DNA of 64,000 nucleotides from Sporodiniella umbellata (Eukaryota > Mucoromycota > Mucoromycetes > Mucorales > Rhizopodaceae): the NCBI GenBank assembly GCA_025677835.1, contig JAIXMR010000049.1, forward strand, positions 105,930-169,929, given 5' to 3'. Positions 22,441-36,395 of the stretch are shown here, piece after piece; the first letter of the stretch is position 1, and each line of letters starts with the position of its first letter. A model generated the notes under the pieces. It made no database searches and was not told the origin of the DNA. It saw nothing but the letters and a program-made list of their open reading frames with translations. Both the position numbers and the translations under genes were made by a program.

Positions 22441-23898
22441 TCTTTTTTGTCAAGTTTTCTAAAGAAAGAAGAAGCTATGTTTTTTTTAAAAAAAAACCCC
22501 ACTTATATTCAAACTGGCTAACAGGAATTAAAGCAAAACAAAATCTACCAAAATTGATATATTTCATGTCTCCGTTTCAATCTTCTATGTGGCTTATAGC
22601 AATCTGGCTGGAATCAAAGAAGCCTTGGTTTGACGTGAATAAACAAGAGACAGAGATCTTTTATAGGTAGTCTCAATGCATAGCACGTTATATACAGTCT
22701 TTTATAGTTATAGTTTGATAGTACTACTGTAGATTGATTGTGTTTACTTTTTTTTTTTGGCGGATGTCAAAGACAGTCAATTGAAGAGCCGTCAAAGGCT
22801 GTATTGCTCATTATTACCAACAATCATGTACAGTCTGGCCTATAAGATTTCGTGTTTTTTCAGCAATTGAAGCCAGACCTTAAGAACTGAGATTATATTA
22901 AAATAGCTAAAACTGGCAGAAGGATTGTTTCCGTGCCTATCTCCTAATTTCTTTCAATGAATACGCGGAAGCAAAAGTATCTATTTAAGAAAAGAGATAA
23001 CTTAAAATATAGTGCAATTTATGTCAAATTGGTGTGTGACACTACGACGACTGCTAGCGTGGCTTTAAGTGGAACATGCACTAGAGATCGTATCCATATC
23101 AAGTTCTGTCTTACCAGCAAGTAATAGGGATCCAGTATCTGTTTCGTTTTGTTTTTCATACTCTTTAATCTAGCCATCGCATCGTAGCCTTCATTCCTTT
23201 TTTCTTTTGTAGTTAGCTGGCAATTGACTATTTCGATATTTAAGCTGTGTGTTTTTTTTTTAAAAAAAAAAACTATTTGACTAAAACGGGCAGGATTTTG
23301 CATATATTTAAGAAGTGGCCTTAATTTTGAATCTATGATTAAATGTTGAGCCGCTTTAAGTTAAAAAAAAAGAATACAAGGTGCCGCACTTTGAGTTTTG
23401 AGCTTTTTAAGTCTTTGATTCCGTTAACAGTATGCCTTATATATGTGTTTGTAATATGTTTGTGAGGAAGGCTTTTATAATAGCTATTTCAGTAGACTAT
23501 CTTTATAAGGCTATTCACACTCTCAGCTTGGATGCAATTAGGAGCAAAAGCAAAGCAAAGCTTGATAAACCTCATATATTGTGGCCTTGATTTTAATCTC
23601 AACGTTAAGAATCATTGTAGAGTGTAGTTTAGTCAATTCAAAAACCTGATGTCAACTAACAATAGTTCTGCGTTCACAGTCATAAAACATTAAAACCGCT
23701 TACTTGTTGGGATGTCGTTGCATTTTTTTTTTTTTTGACTTTGTGCACGTTTGAATGTAATTTACTTTGTTAGTTCAAGCATGAAGACTAACGTAAAAGG
23801 GCACTTACAGAAATGGGAGGTTATCTTTACGCTTTCGGAAAGAAAGGCCATTGGTCTGTTTTAAATTCTGATTGGCCATGGTATTGTGTGCTTGACTA
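22441..23898. other. Intergenic, no gene seen
   Basis: AT-rich, with T/A palindromes at about 22479-22496 and 23251-23270. Open frames, including one on the minus strand at 23019-23303, run through homopolymers and were not accepted. Confidence 0.55.
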
Positions 23899-25127
23899 CA
23901 TTCCGAAAATACCCTTTTGACTCAAAAATAAAAATAAAATAAAAAGCAATTTTTTTACCTAAAACGACCATCTAGATCACAAAATGAGCTCGGATACACA
24001 AGAGCGCGATCAAAATGAGAACAGCAGGCGTTTTGCCCTAGGAAAGCCTGTATTTGCTTATACTTTGAGTCTTCCTTCGTGTGTACAGACAAAACTTTCT
24101 GAAGTATCTCTTTTGGATACGAGAAATAACACAACATGATACAGATGGCTTCGGCTGGTGTCATAACTAAAAAGAGTATGTTTTGTTATGCTAAAGTAGC
24201 TCAGAAACAGAGCTTGCTCGATTTGTACTCCCGAGAACAAAAACAAGCGAATATGCTCACCTTTTTCGGAATAAACTATGGAATACCTCTGGGTACAAAC
24301 CATTACATAGATATCTGAGAGCGTCACAGAACTCGAGATTTTCTAGATGTGCTTGTTAATTTGGGGCTAGCTTCAGGAACTTCGCGTCTCGATGACAAAA
24401 AATCTGGTAAAAAAAAACTTTACCCAGCTTAAGACAGCAAACTTGGTATTCAAAATGATTCTATATCATCATCACATTTGTTTTTTTTTATAATCTATCT
24501 CGAGTACTTGATGATTTCATTAATTTTGTGAATCCGTCTTTTCTATGTTAATTTTCTAACGCATTTTCTTTTACCCTTTCCGAAAAGATAGGATAATCCA
24601 ATGATCTCACTGTAGGTTTGGAAAAACCAAAAATCCTTGCGCTTGGATTTTTTTAATTTTCTGCAAATATTGACTCGGCTATTTAATTCTAAGGGTCTGT
24701 TTATCTCAAAATTACCTCATTCGTCTGTAGGGATGGTGTCAACCACCCGTAGGAAAAGTCTGGAATAGAGCATTTTAGATGGTTTTTATTCCGTTTAAAA
24801 TACAGTTTGACCAGAAAATATCAGAGAGGTTGGGGTGTGCGCTTGTTTTTGTTCTCGGGAGTACAAATCGAGCAAGCTCTGTTTCTGAGCTACTTTAGCA
24901 TAACAAAACATACTCTTTTTAGTTATGACACCAGCCGAAGCCATCTGTATCTTGTTGTATTATTTCTCGTATCCAAAAGAGATACTTCAGAAAGCTTTGT
25001 CTGTACACACGAAGGAAGACTCAAAGTATAAGCAAATACAGGCTTTTTTTTTCTTTCTTGGGATAGTAATTTATTTCCCCTTCAAATTCTCTGTGTTTTT
25101 GAGTCAAAGGGGTATTCTCGGAAAGTG
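23899..25127. mobile_element. Inverted-repeat structure with gene-derived arms
   Basis: The outer ends match as inverted copies (CATTCCGAAAATACCC at the left after TA; the complement of CACTTTCCGAGAATACCCC at the right), followed by GACTCAAAAA on both sides. The inner arms 24044-24249 and 24840-25046 are nearly identical inverted copies. The left side has about 110 extra bases between outer and inner blocks. The spacer is about 590 bases. The arms coincide with part of a small coding region on the left, so the right arm is a truncated inverted copy of it. Either a decayed transposon with long inverted repeats or an inverted duplication. Confidence 0.6.
23984..24318 (+). pseudogene. Possible small two-exon gene within the inverted repeat
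   Basis: An ATG at 23984 opens MSSDTQERDQNENSRRF and continues to a good donor (GTATCT at 24104). An acceptor ACAG at 24144 joins in frame to MASAGVITKKSMFCYAKV, ending at a stop at 24316-24318: 97 residues. Beyond that stop the same frame stays protein-like for another 35 codons (RDFLDVLVNLGLASG), so the stop may be a later mutation and the gene a pseudogene. No domain recognised. Confidence 0.35.
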
Positions 25128-25358
25128 GCTATGTACACAACATTAAAAACGGCAAATATTGTTTGCAAACTTAGCTATTGTTACAATCTCTTTTCTTAAA
25201 AAGGAAAACAAGGTGTGGCTCTTGAAGCTAATTGCTACATTGACGTCTTTGTTAACTGACGTAATTACTATATAAGGTGGACCTTTTTTTGTTTTATCTT
25301 CTTTTTTTACATTAGCTTTTAACTATTTATTTCGATTTTTTTGTTTTGAAACAACAAA
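25128..25358 (+). promoter_or_regulatory. Promoter of the phosphate carrier: TGACGTC, TGACGTA and TATA
   Basis: TGACGTC at 25241-25247 and a second TGACGTA at 25257-25263 are CRE/ATF-like. A TATATAA box lies at about 25269-25275, roughly 85 bases before the ATG at 25359. Binding by a bZIP factor is inferred from the motif alone. Confidence 0.4.
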
Positions 25359-26595
25359 ATGACCATTGAACTCTACTCAACAAACTATTATTTGGCCTGT
25401 GGTCTTGGTGGTATTTTGGCTTGCGGGTAAGGGCTCACCAAGTCTTTTCTACAGTACAAAATAATTCATTTATCATCGTAGACCTACTCACTCACTCGTG
25501 ACACCATTGGATCTAGTGAAATGTCGTAATCAAGTAAGTATCTGCAAGTCAAAAGGAATGCATCTAATTTGAATTTATTAATAAGGTCAAGCCTGGGCTC
25601 TACAAAAGTGTATTTGATGGTTGGAAGACCATTGCAAAGTCTGAAGGTACCGGTGCTGTCTTTACCGGTATTGGTCCAACTGCTATAGGTTATGCCTTAC
25701 AAGGAGCAGGAAAGTACGGCTTTTATGAGGTATTCAAGTCAAAATATGCCAATATGGTGGGCGAAGAATACGCTAAGAAATACAGTACATTTCTGTTTCT
25801 TGGCGCTTCTGCTTCTGCTGAATTGATTGCCGACGTTTTACTGTGTCCCTGGGAGGCTTTGAAGATCAGAATGCAAACCTCTATCCCCCCTTTTGCAAAG
25901 ACTACTGGTGAAGGATTCAAGAAGATTATGGCTACTGAAGGCCTTTCTGGTTTCTATAAAGGTCTTGTGCCTCTGTGGAGTCGACAGGTAAAATTCATAA
26001 ATCAGACTATAGTTAGCAGAGTGGTTAATAAATATCTTTTTTTTTTTCAACACAGGTTCCTTACACAATGGTTAAGTTTGCCTCTTTTGAAAAGACCGTA
26101 GAGTTGCTTTACAAGACCTTTTTGCCAAAGCCTAGATCTGAATATAACAAAGCTCAACAGGTAAAAACCGAGACAAAAAAGAAGTGGATTGAAGGATTGA
26201 TGCAAACCATCGATACTTTGATTTCTTAAACACTCAAAAAAGAAAAGAAAAGAAAATGAAGTGCTTTATACTGAAGGGTTTGTCTATAGCTTGGTGTTAG
26301 CTTTGCTGGTGGCTATATTGCAGGTGTCTTCTGTGCTGTTGTGTCACACCCTGCTGATGTACTTGTTTCAAAGATGAACAACCTTTCCAAAACTGCTGCC
26401 GGAGAAAAGAAGCCTGGTGCTGTAGATATCGCCAAGCAACTAGGATGGAAGGGACTTTGGACAGGATTAGGCCCTCGTATTTTTATGATCGGTACCTTGA
26501 CAGCCCTTCAATGGTTAGTGTATGATACTTTTAAAATTAATATGGGATTTCCCACCACTGGGGGTAGTGAAGAGCCCAAAAAATCCGAAAACTAA
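25359..26595 (+). CDS. MIR1: Mitochondrial phosphate carrier (PiC / Mir1 type)
   Basis: Exons 25359-25426, 25482-25533, 25586-25987, 26056-26160 and 26290-26595 give 310 residues. Three tandem carrier modules each carry the family signature: TPLDLVKCR, CPWEALKIR and SHPADVLVSK. The GPTAIGYALQGAGKYGFYE region and the LGVSFAGGYIAG stretch after the last splice are diagnostic for the phosphate carrier, which imports phosphate with protons into the matrix for ATP synthesis. The last intron (129 nt) is longer than its neighbours and open in frame for 22 codons, so retention would give a shortened product. Two TGACGT motifs and a TATA box precede the gene. Confidence 0.95.
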
Positions 26596-26760
26596 AATAA
26601 ATGCAATTATATTCAAAAAAAGAAAGGCTGACCAATAATTTCTACGAGCATCGTTTTATTAAGCGGACTATACTACAAGCCATTCAGCGTATTGTCCGAA
26701 CTTTTTTCGCAAGTGCTTTTTTTTTTTTTTTTTTTTTTGACTACCTTTTTATTTGTAATC

Positions 26761-27336
26761 ATGTCAAACAGCGAAATTCTACCACCTCCTAATCAAGACA
26801 TTGAGTCCCTGTGCTATTTGGAAACGATGTAAAAATAAGAACCGCTCTACAACAAAGACCTGTTTATAATTAAACCGAAAGTCTTTTTTTATGGCAGGTT
26901 TCAAGAGCATGGATTTGACGATGGCTTCCGAGATGGCGAAAAATCGGGAGAATTAGAAGGACGCATATTTGGCTGCGAAAAAGCCTTTGAACTGGGCAAA
27001 GAAATTGGATTTTATTCTGGCTGCGTAGAAATGTGGCAACAGCTATCGGCTCAATACCCGGAAGCCGTGTCACAAAAGTAAGATATTTGTTTTAAAGTGC
27101 AAAATACATAAGCCTGTGTTTGTTTGTTTTTTAAAAAATAGAAATTGTCTTATAGGATATCAAAACAGTTAGAAAGTTTACAGAAACTAATTGATCAATT
27201 TCCGGAATATAACGATCATGACGTGGATATGTTTGCTTTGAGAGATAAAATGAAAAACAAACTGAAAGTGATCAGCTCGCTATTGGGTGTCCAGCAAAAG
27301 TATTTGTCTACAGAAACGCCTAAAATGACCTATTAG
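26761..27336 (+). CDS. LTO1: LTO1 homologue (deca-GX3 protein)
   Basis: Exons 26761-26828, 26898-27077 and 27156-27336 join to 142 residues. The core is a run of glycines spaced every four residues (GFDDGFRDGEKSGELEGR, then FGCEKAFELGKEIGFYSG), the deca-GX3 motif of Lto1/Yae1, followed by an amphipathic helical tail. Lto1 with Yae1 adapts the cytosolic iron-sulfur targeting complex to the ABC protein Rli1/ABCE1, which is needed for ribosome recycling and biogenesis. It lies 165 bases downstream of the phosphate carrier on the same strand; the T-run just before the ATG is typical of leaders here. The start lies in a short first exon found by splice prediction. Confidence 0.88.
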
Positions 27337-28610
27337 AGATATAGGTAGTGTACATTTATTGTTTTCTTCCATGTAAATAAACAAGGTATTCAAGCTGAAG
27401 GTTTAAGCTGACACTTGTCATAGTATCTCTATTTTGTTCAATATGCAGGTATTGCTTACAAGAAAAAATTCCAATAGCTATTTTGAAATCCACACTGTTT
27501 TGATTAAGAAAAGCAAGCATGTTTAGTACCTGAGCACAAAACGAAAACTAAAAAAAAACTACATCTTCTACAGAGAGAACAGTCTTTCTTTTAAAAAATA
27601 GTAGAAGACTGTACATTGAAAAGATCCAGCTGCTTCTTGACGGTTTTTTTTGGCATTATACTCATGTTGATATTGACAGCCCACTGTCAATATCTACTGC
27701 TAAGTACCCAATTACAGCCACTTTTATTTAATTGAAGGAACATTTTTTGTATGAATTTGAATACCGCTCTCTATTTAGGGGGTTCAGACGACACACGGAC
27801 ACTCTCTCTATGTCCGACCATTAAAAGGTTGAGGGATCTTCACGTAAAAGCTAGACAATTCTGTGTTTTTGGGAGATATCCAACAGCTGAGACGTGTAGT
27901 AAATCTAATACTGATGCTACAGTTAAAGAGATAAGAAAATGCATTAGGTATAGGCGCTGATGGTAGTAACAGAATAATAACAATAAAAAAGCAAAAAGAA
28001 AACATCTATAGAAGTTTGTAAACCAAAACAAACCACAAGTAGTCTAAAAACAAGGTTAAAATTTATTGCGTTCTGTATGATTGAACTGAAAGTGTATTCT
28101 GGTTACATATCACTTAATGCTGTCTCCAAGATATCTCTCAAGCAAAACGTTTAGTCTTTCGCTTGAAATCGAAAACGCATTTAGTTGAAAGACCTAACAA
28201 ATAAAAGCAACAACCTTTAGTCTTTTCTTTTTTATCTTTGGTTTTTTGCGGAGAAAGTAAATAGTGATTGCATAACCTCGGACTCTTGTCATTGTTTAAT
28301 TATATTTAGCGTCTGCCTTATAACCAGTACAGAGTTTGGCCGTTTTTTGCTAAGCTGTAACGTTTTCCAATATATATGTATTTTTTAAAAAGGGTCTTCA
28401 AACAACGTTGTTTCTTTAAGTTTAGTTTATTGAAGTATAAAAAGGGCTTTTTTTCAGTGTGACAGTGGTCACAAACAACGGCACGGATAAAGGTTACACT
28501 AACATACCTTTCGAAGCAAACCGGGTCGAGAATAAAAATTTTGAGTTTGAACGCGTCTTTTATCTTTTTTTTTTTTTTTTCTTGTTTTCAATAATTCCAA
28601 AACTGTCAAA
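27337..28610. other. Intergenic with one short coding-like frame
   Basis: A 69-codon frame at 27751-27960 (+) begins with ATG and has normal composition (YLGGSDDTRTLSLCPTIKR), but nothing around it supports a gene. It may be a remnant. A short inverted repeat, TATTGACAG...CTGTCAATA, occurs at about 27670-27690. The last 60 bases are the leader of the kinesin gene. Confidence 0.4.
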
Positions 28611-31370
<2,760 letters not shown>

Positions 31371-31533
31371 ACCGCTCTTCTTATATATACCAAACAATGT
31401 TACCCTAAAAGATAGTCAGCATTGCTACTCCTCTTTGCGCTATTTATTGTTATCATTGCTATTTTAGCTATGCTATTTATATGGCAGTAATACTCAACGA
31501 ACAAAACACACTATGTAATTTTAATGCGTATAT

Positions 31534-31566
<33 letters not shown>

Positions 31567-31842
31567 GAAATACTCTACGGCAATATAAAGCGAACGTGTC
31601 TTTTTGGAATGTCTCAGTCTCTTTTAAGGATTAATTACATGAGATTTTCACCTTAGTAGAAACAAAGCTTTTCTAGAACATTTTAGAGTAGGGAGTTTTT
31701 ATATCACTCCTTAAATACCTTGTTTTCCTTCCCCTCTTTATGCCATTGATCGCTATCAATCTCCTTCTTTTTTTTTTTTTTGTTCGAATATAAGCTTTAT
31801 TATTCTATAGTCTTTTTTTTTGTTTGTTCATTTCATTACAAA
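31371..31842. other. Intergenic; T27 tract
   Basis: A run of about 27 T at 31538-31564 and another at about 31769-31781. No gene. The right part precedes the small frame at 31843. Confidence 0.5.
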
Positions 31843-32088
31843 ATGAATCAAACACATTTTGATACTCAAACTGAAGATAACATACCGCTCTCACATTACA
31901 TAAAAAGCGAATCGGAAGACGATGATCAGGACCTTGTACCAATAGCATACTTGAACTGCGGTATGAAGCTCCAATCGGCTGCAGAAAAATACAAAGAAAA
32001 AATAATGAAGCAACAATTCAGCAAGTCGAGCTTTATTAGTGATGATGATGATGTACCTCTTTCTCAAACTTATTGCAAAAAATGCTAA
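31843..32088 (+). CDS. Small acidic hypothetical protein
   Basis: 81 residues in one exon, Asp/Glu/Ser-rich (SESEDDDQDL and SDDDDVPLSQ), ending in YCKKC. The ATG follows a typical T-rich leader with a TATA-like segment near 31790. Short IPLSH and VPLSQ motifs occur near either end. No recognised domain. It may continue in a downstream exon or be an intrinsically disordered nuclear protein; support is composition only. Confidence 0.4.
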   Translation: MNQTHFDTQTEDNIPLSHYIKSESEDDDQDLVPIAYLNCGMKLQSAAEKYKEKIMKQQFSKSSFISDDDDVPLSQTYCKKC

Positions 32089-32257
32089 TGACAGTGATAA
32101 TAATAACAATATCAATAATAACGATAATAATGACCGCAGTTGTAATAAGCGCTATAATTTAATAAAAATTGGCTGGTTCAATCACTTCTTTTTTTTTGTA
32201 AGGTACAGATTTCCAGACAGGCGAATGTTTATTTTATGCAAGCGGAGAGTGGTATAA

Positions 32258-33290
32258 CTAAACGTATGACTTTATGCTTAGTTTTTTTACTTTATCTATT
32301 AATCCATCGACTGACTCTTGTACACTATCTGATGAAACGTCGATCATAGCTAGTTTGTCAGTCACATCTGCAATGGCAGCATTGATTTCATTTCTGTGAG
32401 ATAGAAACAATGAACTCGATAGTCCGTAGTTATTCGGCTCTATTAAAGAAGAGAATGTTTGAGCATGTTGACTTGCCAAATGTGTAACTAACACTTGGGT
32501 GATCTATGCATTTGCAAATAAATATGTTTGGATATTTTGCTACTGTTTCTTGTATTTACCGATAATAGATCATTGTACTCTTGCTTTGCACACTCAGAAG
32601 CCCATTCTACTTGCTCCTTTCTATGCTGTAAAAGATTGTCCATTTTAAACTTTGCAAGCAACAGTGGTGATAGACGAAATGGGTCTGAGGCTGGTATCTT
32701 GGCACCTATTCGATTTTGCATACAAACATACATTTACTCTTTTCTTTTACGCAAACAATCATTTTAAACATACCAACCTTCATGTAATAACATTAAAACA
32801 CACTGATGATTGCAGGCTAATACAGCTAAACAAAACCAAAATGCGTCACTTAGTCTGCTCTTTTTTTTTTTTCTCTGTATTCCCCCTTACCCATATGCAT
32901 TGGCTGCAACCCATCCGTATCCCCCAAACCATTGTTCACATCAGATCCAGCACGTATCAATAGCTGGGCTACTTCTGTTGCTATCTGTAGGTTGTCTGTT
33001 CTACTACAAGCTATATGTAGAGGTGTTCTTAAGTTGCTGTCTCTAATCGTATCTGGGTTTAGTTGCTGTAAAGCTTCTAATACCTCTTGAACTATACAGT
33101 GAAAAACAAGCATGAATTATGAGAAAAATACCGAATGCCAATGATGTATACCTTCTTCTGCTGATTTTCTGGCGCAGGCATCCAATACAATGTATTCGGC
33201 AGTGGTACGATCTAGTGAATCACGTAGTCTTTCTGGCTTCTCGTACTGTTGATCTTGGTAAGCTGCTGATCTAGTTACTTTGTTTTGCAT
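32258..33290 (-). CDS. Ankyrin-repeat protein, ANKRD54-like
   Basis: Five exons on the minus strand: 33152-33290, 32891-33091, 32778-32825, 32560-32705 and 32258-32503; 259 residues. The middle holds ankyrin repeats (TPLHIACSRTDNLQIA, LLIRAGSDVNNG, PMHMAVLACNHQCVLMLLH) where splice joins restore repeats cut by introns, a good check on the model. The C-terminal half is helical and non-repetitive. The order of a few ankyrins followed by a helical tail with LLLAKFKMDNLL resembles ANKRD54, a scaffold that binds kinases and shuttles to the nucleus in animals. The fungal role is unknown. Confidence 0.8.
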
Positions 33291-34047
33291 TGATGTTTTA
33301 AATATATATATATATATGTATATATATCTTTTTGAGGATATATATGTCGTTGTATTTTTATGTGCGTGTTTGAAGGGGAAATAGATAAAAAAGGAAGAAG
33401 GTGAGAAAAAATGGCCAACTCTAACAAACCTCGTCATACACATCACGTGATGGCGCTGAATGCCACATCAATACTCTATCTTGTGACAAAAACCTTCCAA
33501 ATTTTTTATTAAGATGAGCGCTTAAATTTAACATTTGAATTCCTGTGGAGCTCCTTTTTTTTTTTTCTTTTTCTTACTAAATAGCTTGCAGTTGGGATTC
33601 CATTTTGATATAGCGACCATTTTAAGGAGAATGAAGGAGAATAAATTATGGATATCCGTTGTTTACACATACTATTTAAAAAGGCTAAATATTCGTTTGA
33701 GAGCTTGCATATGAACAAATCTAGGACTACTCAAGAAAATGGCTCGTCCTTAAAGAGTCACGTTGCTTAAAATATGAAATGCAGTCAGCACGTTAACGTT
33801 ACAAAAGATAAAACAATGCATAATCCTTTTTCTTTTACTAACCCGCTTTTTAAACCAAGTTGGGGGTTTCTTTTCTACAAAACACATGGACAGATTTTGG
33901 GTATATCTTCATACATGTTTAGAGTAGCAGATTTAATTTCAAAAAGTCCTTATCTCCAGATATATGTATATGTGGTTATTAGCAGAGTATAGACAAAACT
34001 CAATGGGAGAAATAAAAACGGACGATAATATCAAGAGCTGCTTTGAT
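33291..34047. other. Intergenic with (TA)n tract
   Basis: A short TATATA microsatellite lies at about 33303-33326 just upstream of the ankyrin gene start. No gene was seen in the rest. Confidence 0.5.
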
Positions 34048-36395
34048 TTATTCACAAAGGAGCCATTCAACTATACATGCCTCCTCTTGCTCTTCCCACT
34101 CGCCGTCTTGAAGAAACCATTCTTCGTCGCCTTCTATTGTCCCCTCTTCTTTCTCTTTGACAAGGTTTTCTGTCTGAGTGCCTTGGTCTATACCTTGAGG
34201 ACACGGAGCTAGGAGAGCAGCAGATTTTCTTTCAATGGTAGAAGGGTCTTGCTGAAGATAAAAAAAGCGCTCTCTTCTTGGCAAGATTGAGACTCTATTT
34301 TGCAAAATGTCTTCTGATACACGTTCAAACTGCAACACCTTGTTTAATACAGCATTGTTGCTTGTCCCTGTCTCTTTCTCACTTTGAATACCTTGTAGCT
34401 GTTGTTGACGCATCTGTCGAAGCAAAGACCGACGTTTAGCAGCTGGCGGTATAGATAATGGCTCTTCAGACTTCAAGATATCATCCCACTGCTTGATAGA
34501 TGAGCTAACTGATCCTCGATTATTTATTTGACCATTATATTTTTCGTGGACGTAGGTTTCAGGCGAGGATTGTTGCCTAGCTGGCTCAGGAGTTCTTTCA
34601 GCAGTATCTTTCAAAGGGACTTGGGGTATTTCTTTTTCTTTTTTTTCAGGAAGATCAGGCGCTTTCTCTGTCTCAGTCTGGGTACCTTCTAGTGACTTTA
34701 TGCGACGTAGGTTCTCTCGACTTTTCCGACTACTAACACTACTTCTTCTAAGTATTGGGCCTTCAATAGGAGTGATCTTAGAAGATTTTGTTGTGGGGCT
34801 TTCTTGTACAGTAGCAACTGGAGACTGCTTTTCAAGGTTTGTAGATAGAGATACTGGTATTGTACTGGGGTCTGAAGAGCTACTGGAAGAAAAAGATTCA
34901 TTGCTAGATGATGATGATATACTGGATAGAGTAGAGCATTGGGACATTTGTGGCCTTTTTTCGAGCACAGCTTTGTCCATTTGCTTAGGTAACTCCTGGG
35001 GGTTCTCATATTGGACTAAAACGCTCTTCGAAGATGAAAGAGGAACTGTTTTGAGAGTTTTTGGGGGCTCGGAAGGACTCTCTCGAGCTTGAGAAATATT
35101 GCGAGATAAATTGGAGCTTTTTGGTGTCTGGCTCATTGTCTGAGTCGAAGCCCTGGGCGAAGAAATAGAGCGTCTTTCCCAAGTAAGCTCAGGCGCTGTG
35201 TTTTCCTGGTTAAGGTTTTTGATTTCAATATGTTTCAATCGATTGGGCGTCAAAGAGACTTTGACTGTACCACCTGAACGGACTAGATCGTCAAAATCCA
35301 TTGTTGGTTTGCTGTCAGGATCGTAAATAGACGAACCGGAAGTAACATACTCTTTACCATCAATGTTATTGAATGACTTTCTGTTGTTTTTAAGAACATG
35401 GTAGGTAGACTTTCTATTGTTGTTAATATAAGTAGGTGTATTTGGTTGGGAAGGTATAGAGAGCGAGGCTGAAGAAGAGTAATATTTTTCTAGATTTTCA
35501 TCCGAAAGTTCCAAGTCCACAGAATCGCTGAAGCTGATATCTAGTATTGAGCCTGTTTTATCTGATAGCTTTTGTTTAGCTAAAAGAATATACATATAGA
35601 AAACCTTACTTTGTGTATTTTCATGATTTGGTGTAGTTACACTATGAAAACTTTTTCTATTTTGAACAGACAAAAGGAGTTTATTTGGTATACCAAGTCT
35701 TTTCTTTTGACACGAAAAAAATTAGAAACAATACAAAAGCTGGCTATTTAAATACCTACCTCCATTTTTTCTTTTAAACGCATACTGTTAAACACGCTCC
35801 CTAACTGCATGTCGTCTACTATAGCTATATACACCTCTTTTATACGAGCATAGTCTGTATCTTCGTGCTCACAAGATATTGCAACAGCAGTTAATAGGTA
35901 TTCTGCTATATGCTCCATTACAGTTGTTACGTAGATAGCAATTATAGGCGAAATCGCTATCTTTTCGTCTATGCTGATGCTTCTTTTCTGTATTGACTTT
36001 TGCAAATATAGCTGATCCTCTTTATCAGCCAATGTACAGTATTCAAAACACTTTTCTTTTAACAAAACGGTTGCATCCTCTACTGGGAACTGATCTTTTT
36101 CTATCAACCGCATACGCTCATACTGCTCAAAATCAATCGATTCAGTCTCTGCAAACGTCTTGACCTCCAACTCCGCTTCAACAATTGCATTTTTTCCTAG
36201 TGTGGATGGTAACAAACTGAAGACTACTGTTTTAATATCTGACAGGTCCAAAGACAAAGAAGAAGTCAGTATCAAACCAACAAACTCGTCTAAAAATTGG
36301 TTTATGTTTTGAAGGGCATCAGTTGAAACTCGAAAGGGGCCAATCTCTGAGATGATGGCATTAGCTGCTCTTTGGCAAATGTAGTGCTCGTCCAT
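34048..36395 (-). CDS. Conserved fungal-type protein: helical N-terminal domain plus long disordered tail
   Basis: Exons 35760-36395 and 34048-35703 give 763 residues. The first 212 residues form a compact helical domain (FRVSTDALQNINQFLDEFVG, LLPSTLGKNAIVEAELEVK, ISPIIAIYVTTVMEHIAEYL) with a look I associate with uncharacterised fungal proteins containing a histone-fold-like segment; the name is not secure. The remaining 550 residues are Ser/Glu/Pro-rich and probably disordered, with several basic-Ser motifs that could be phosphorylated. A 30-nt in-frame GT-AG stretch at 35580-35609 could in theory be spliced but is too short for this genome. It lies beside the ANKRD54-like gene on the same strand. 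Confidence 0.75.

Noticed and set aside
23019..23303. 94-codon minus-strand frame
   Set aside because: Crosses a T/A palindrome, giving a Lys/Phe run, and shows no domain.
33300..33330. TATATA tract as a possible satellite
   Set aside because: Only about 24 bases long and imperfect; an ordinary microsatellite.
35580..35609. A 30-nt GT-AG segment inside the long minus-strand gene
   Set aside because: Too short for introns in this genome (about 45 nt and up), and its length keeps the frame open, so it is more simply coding.
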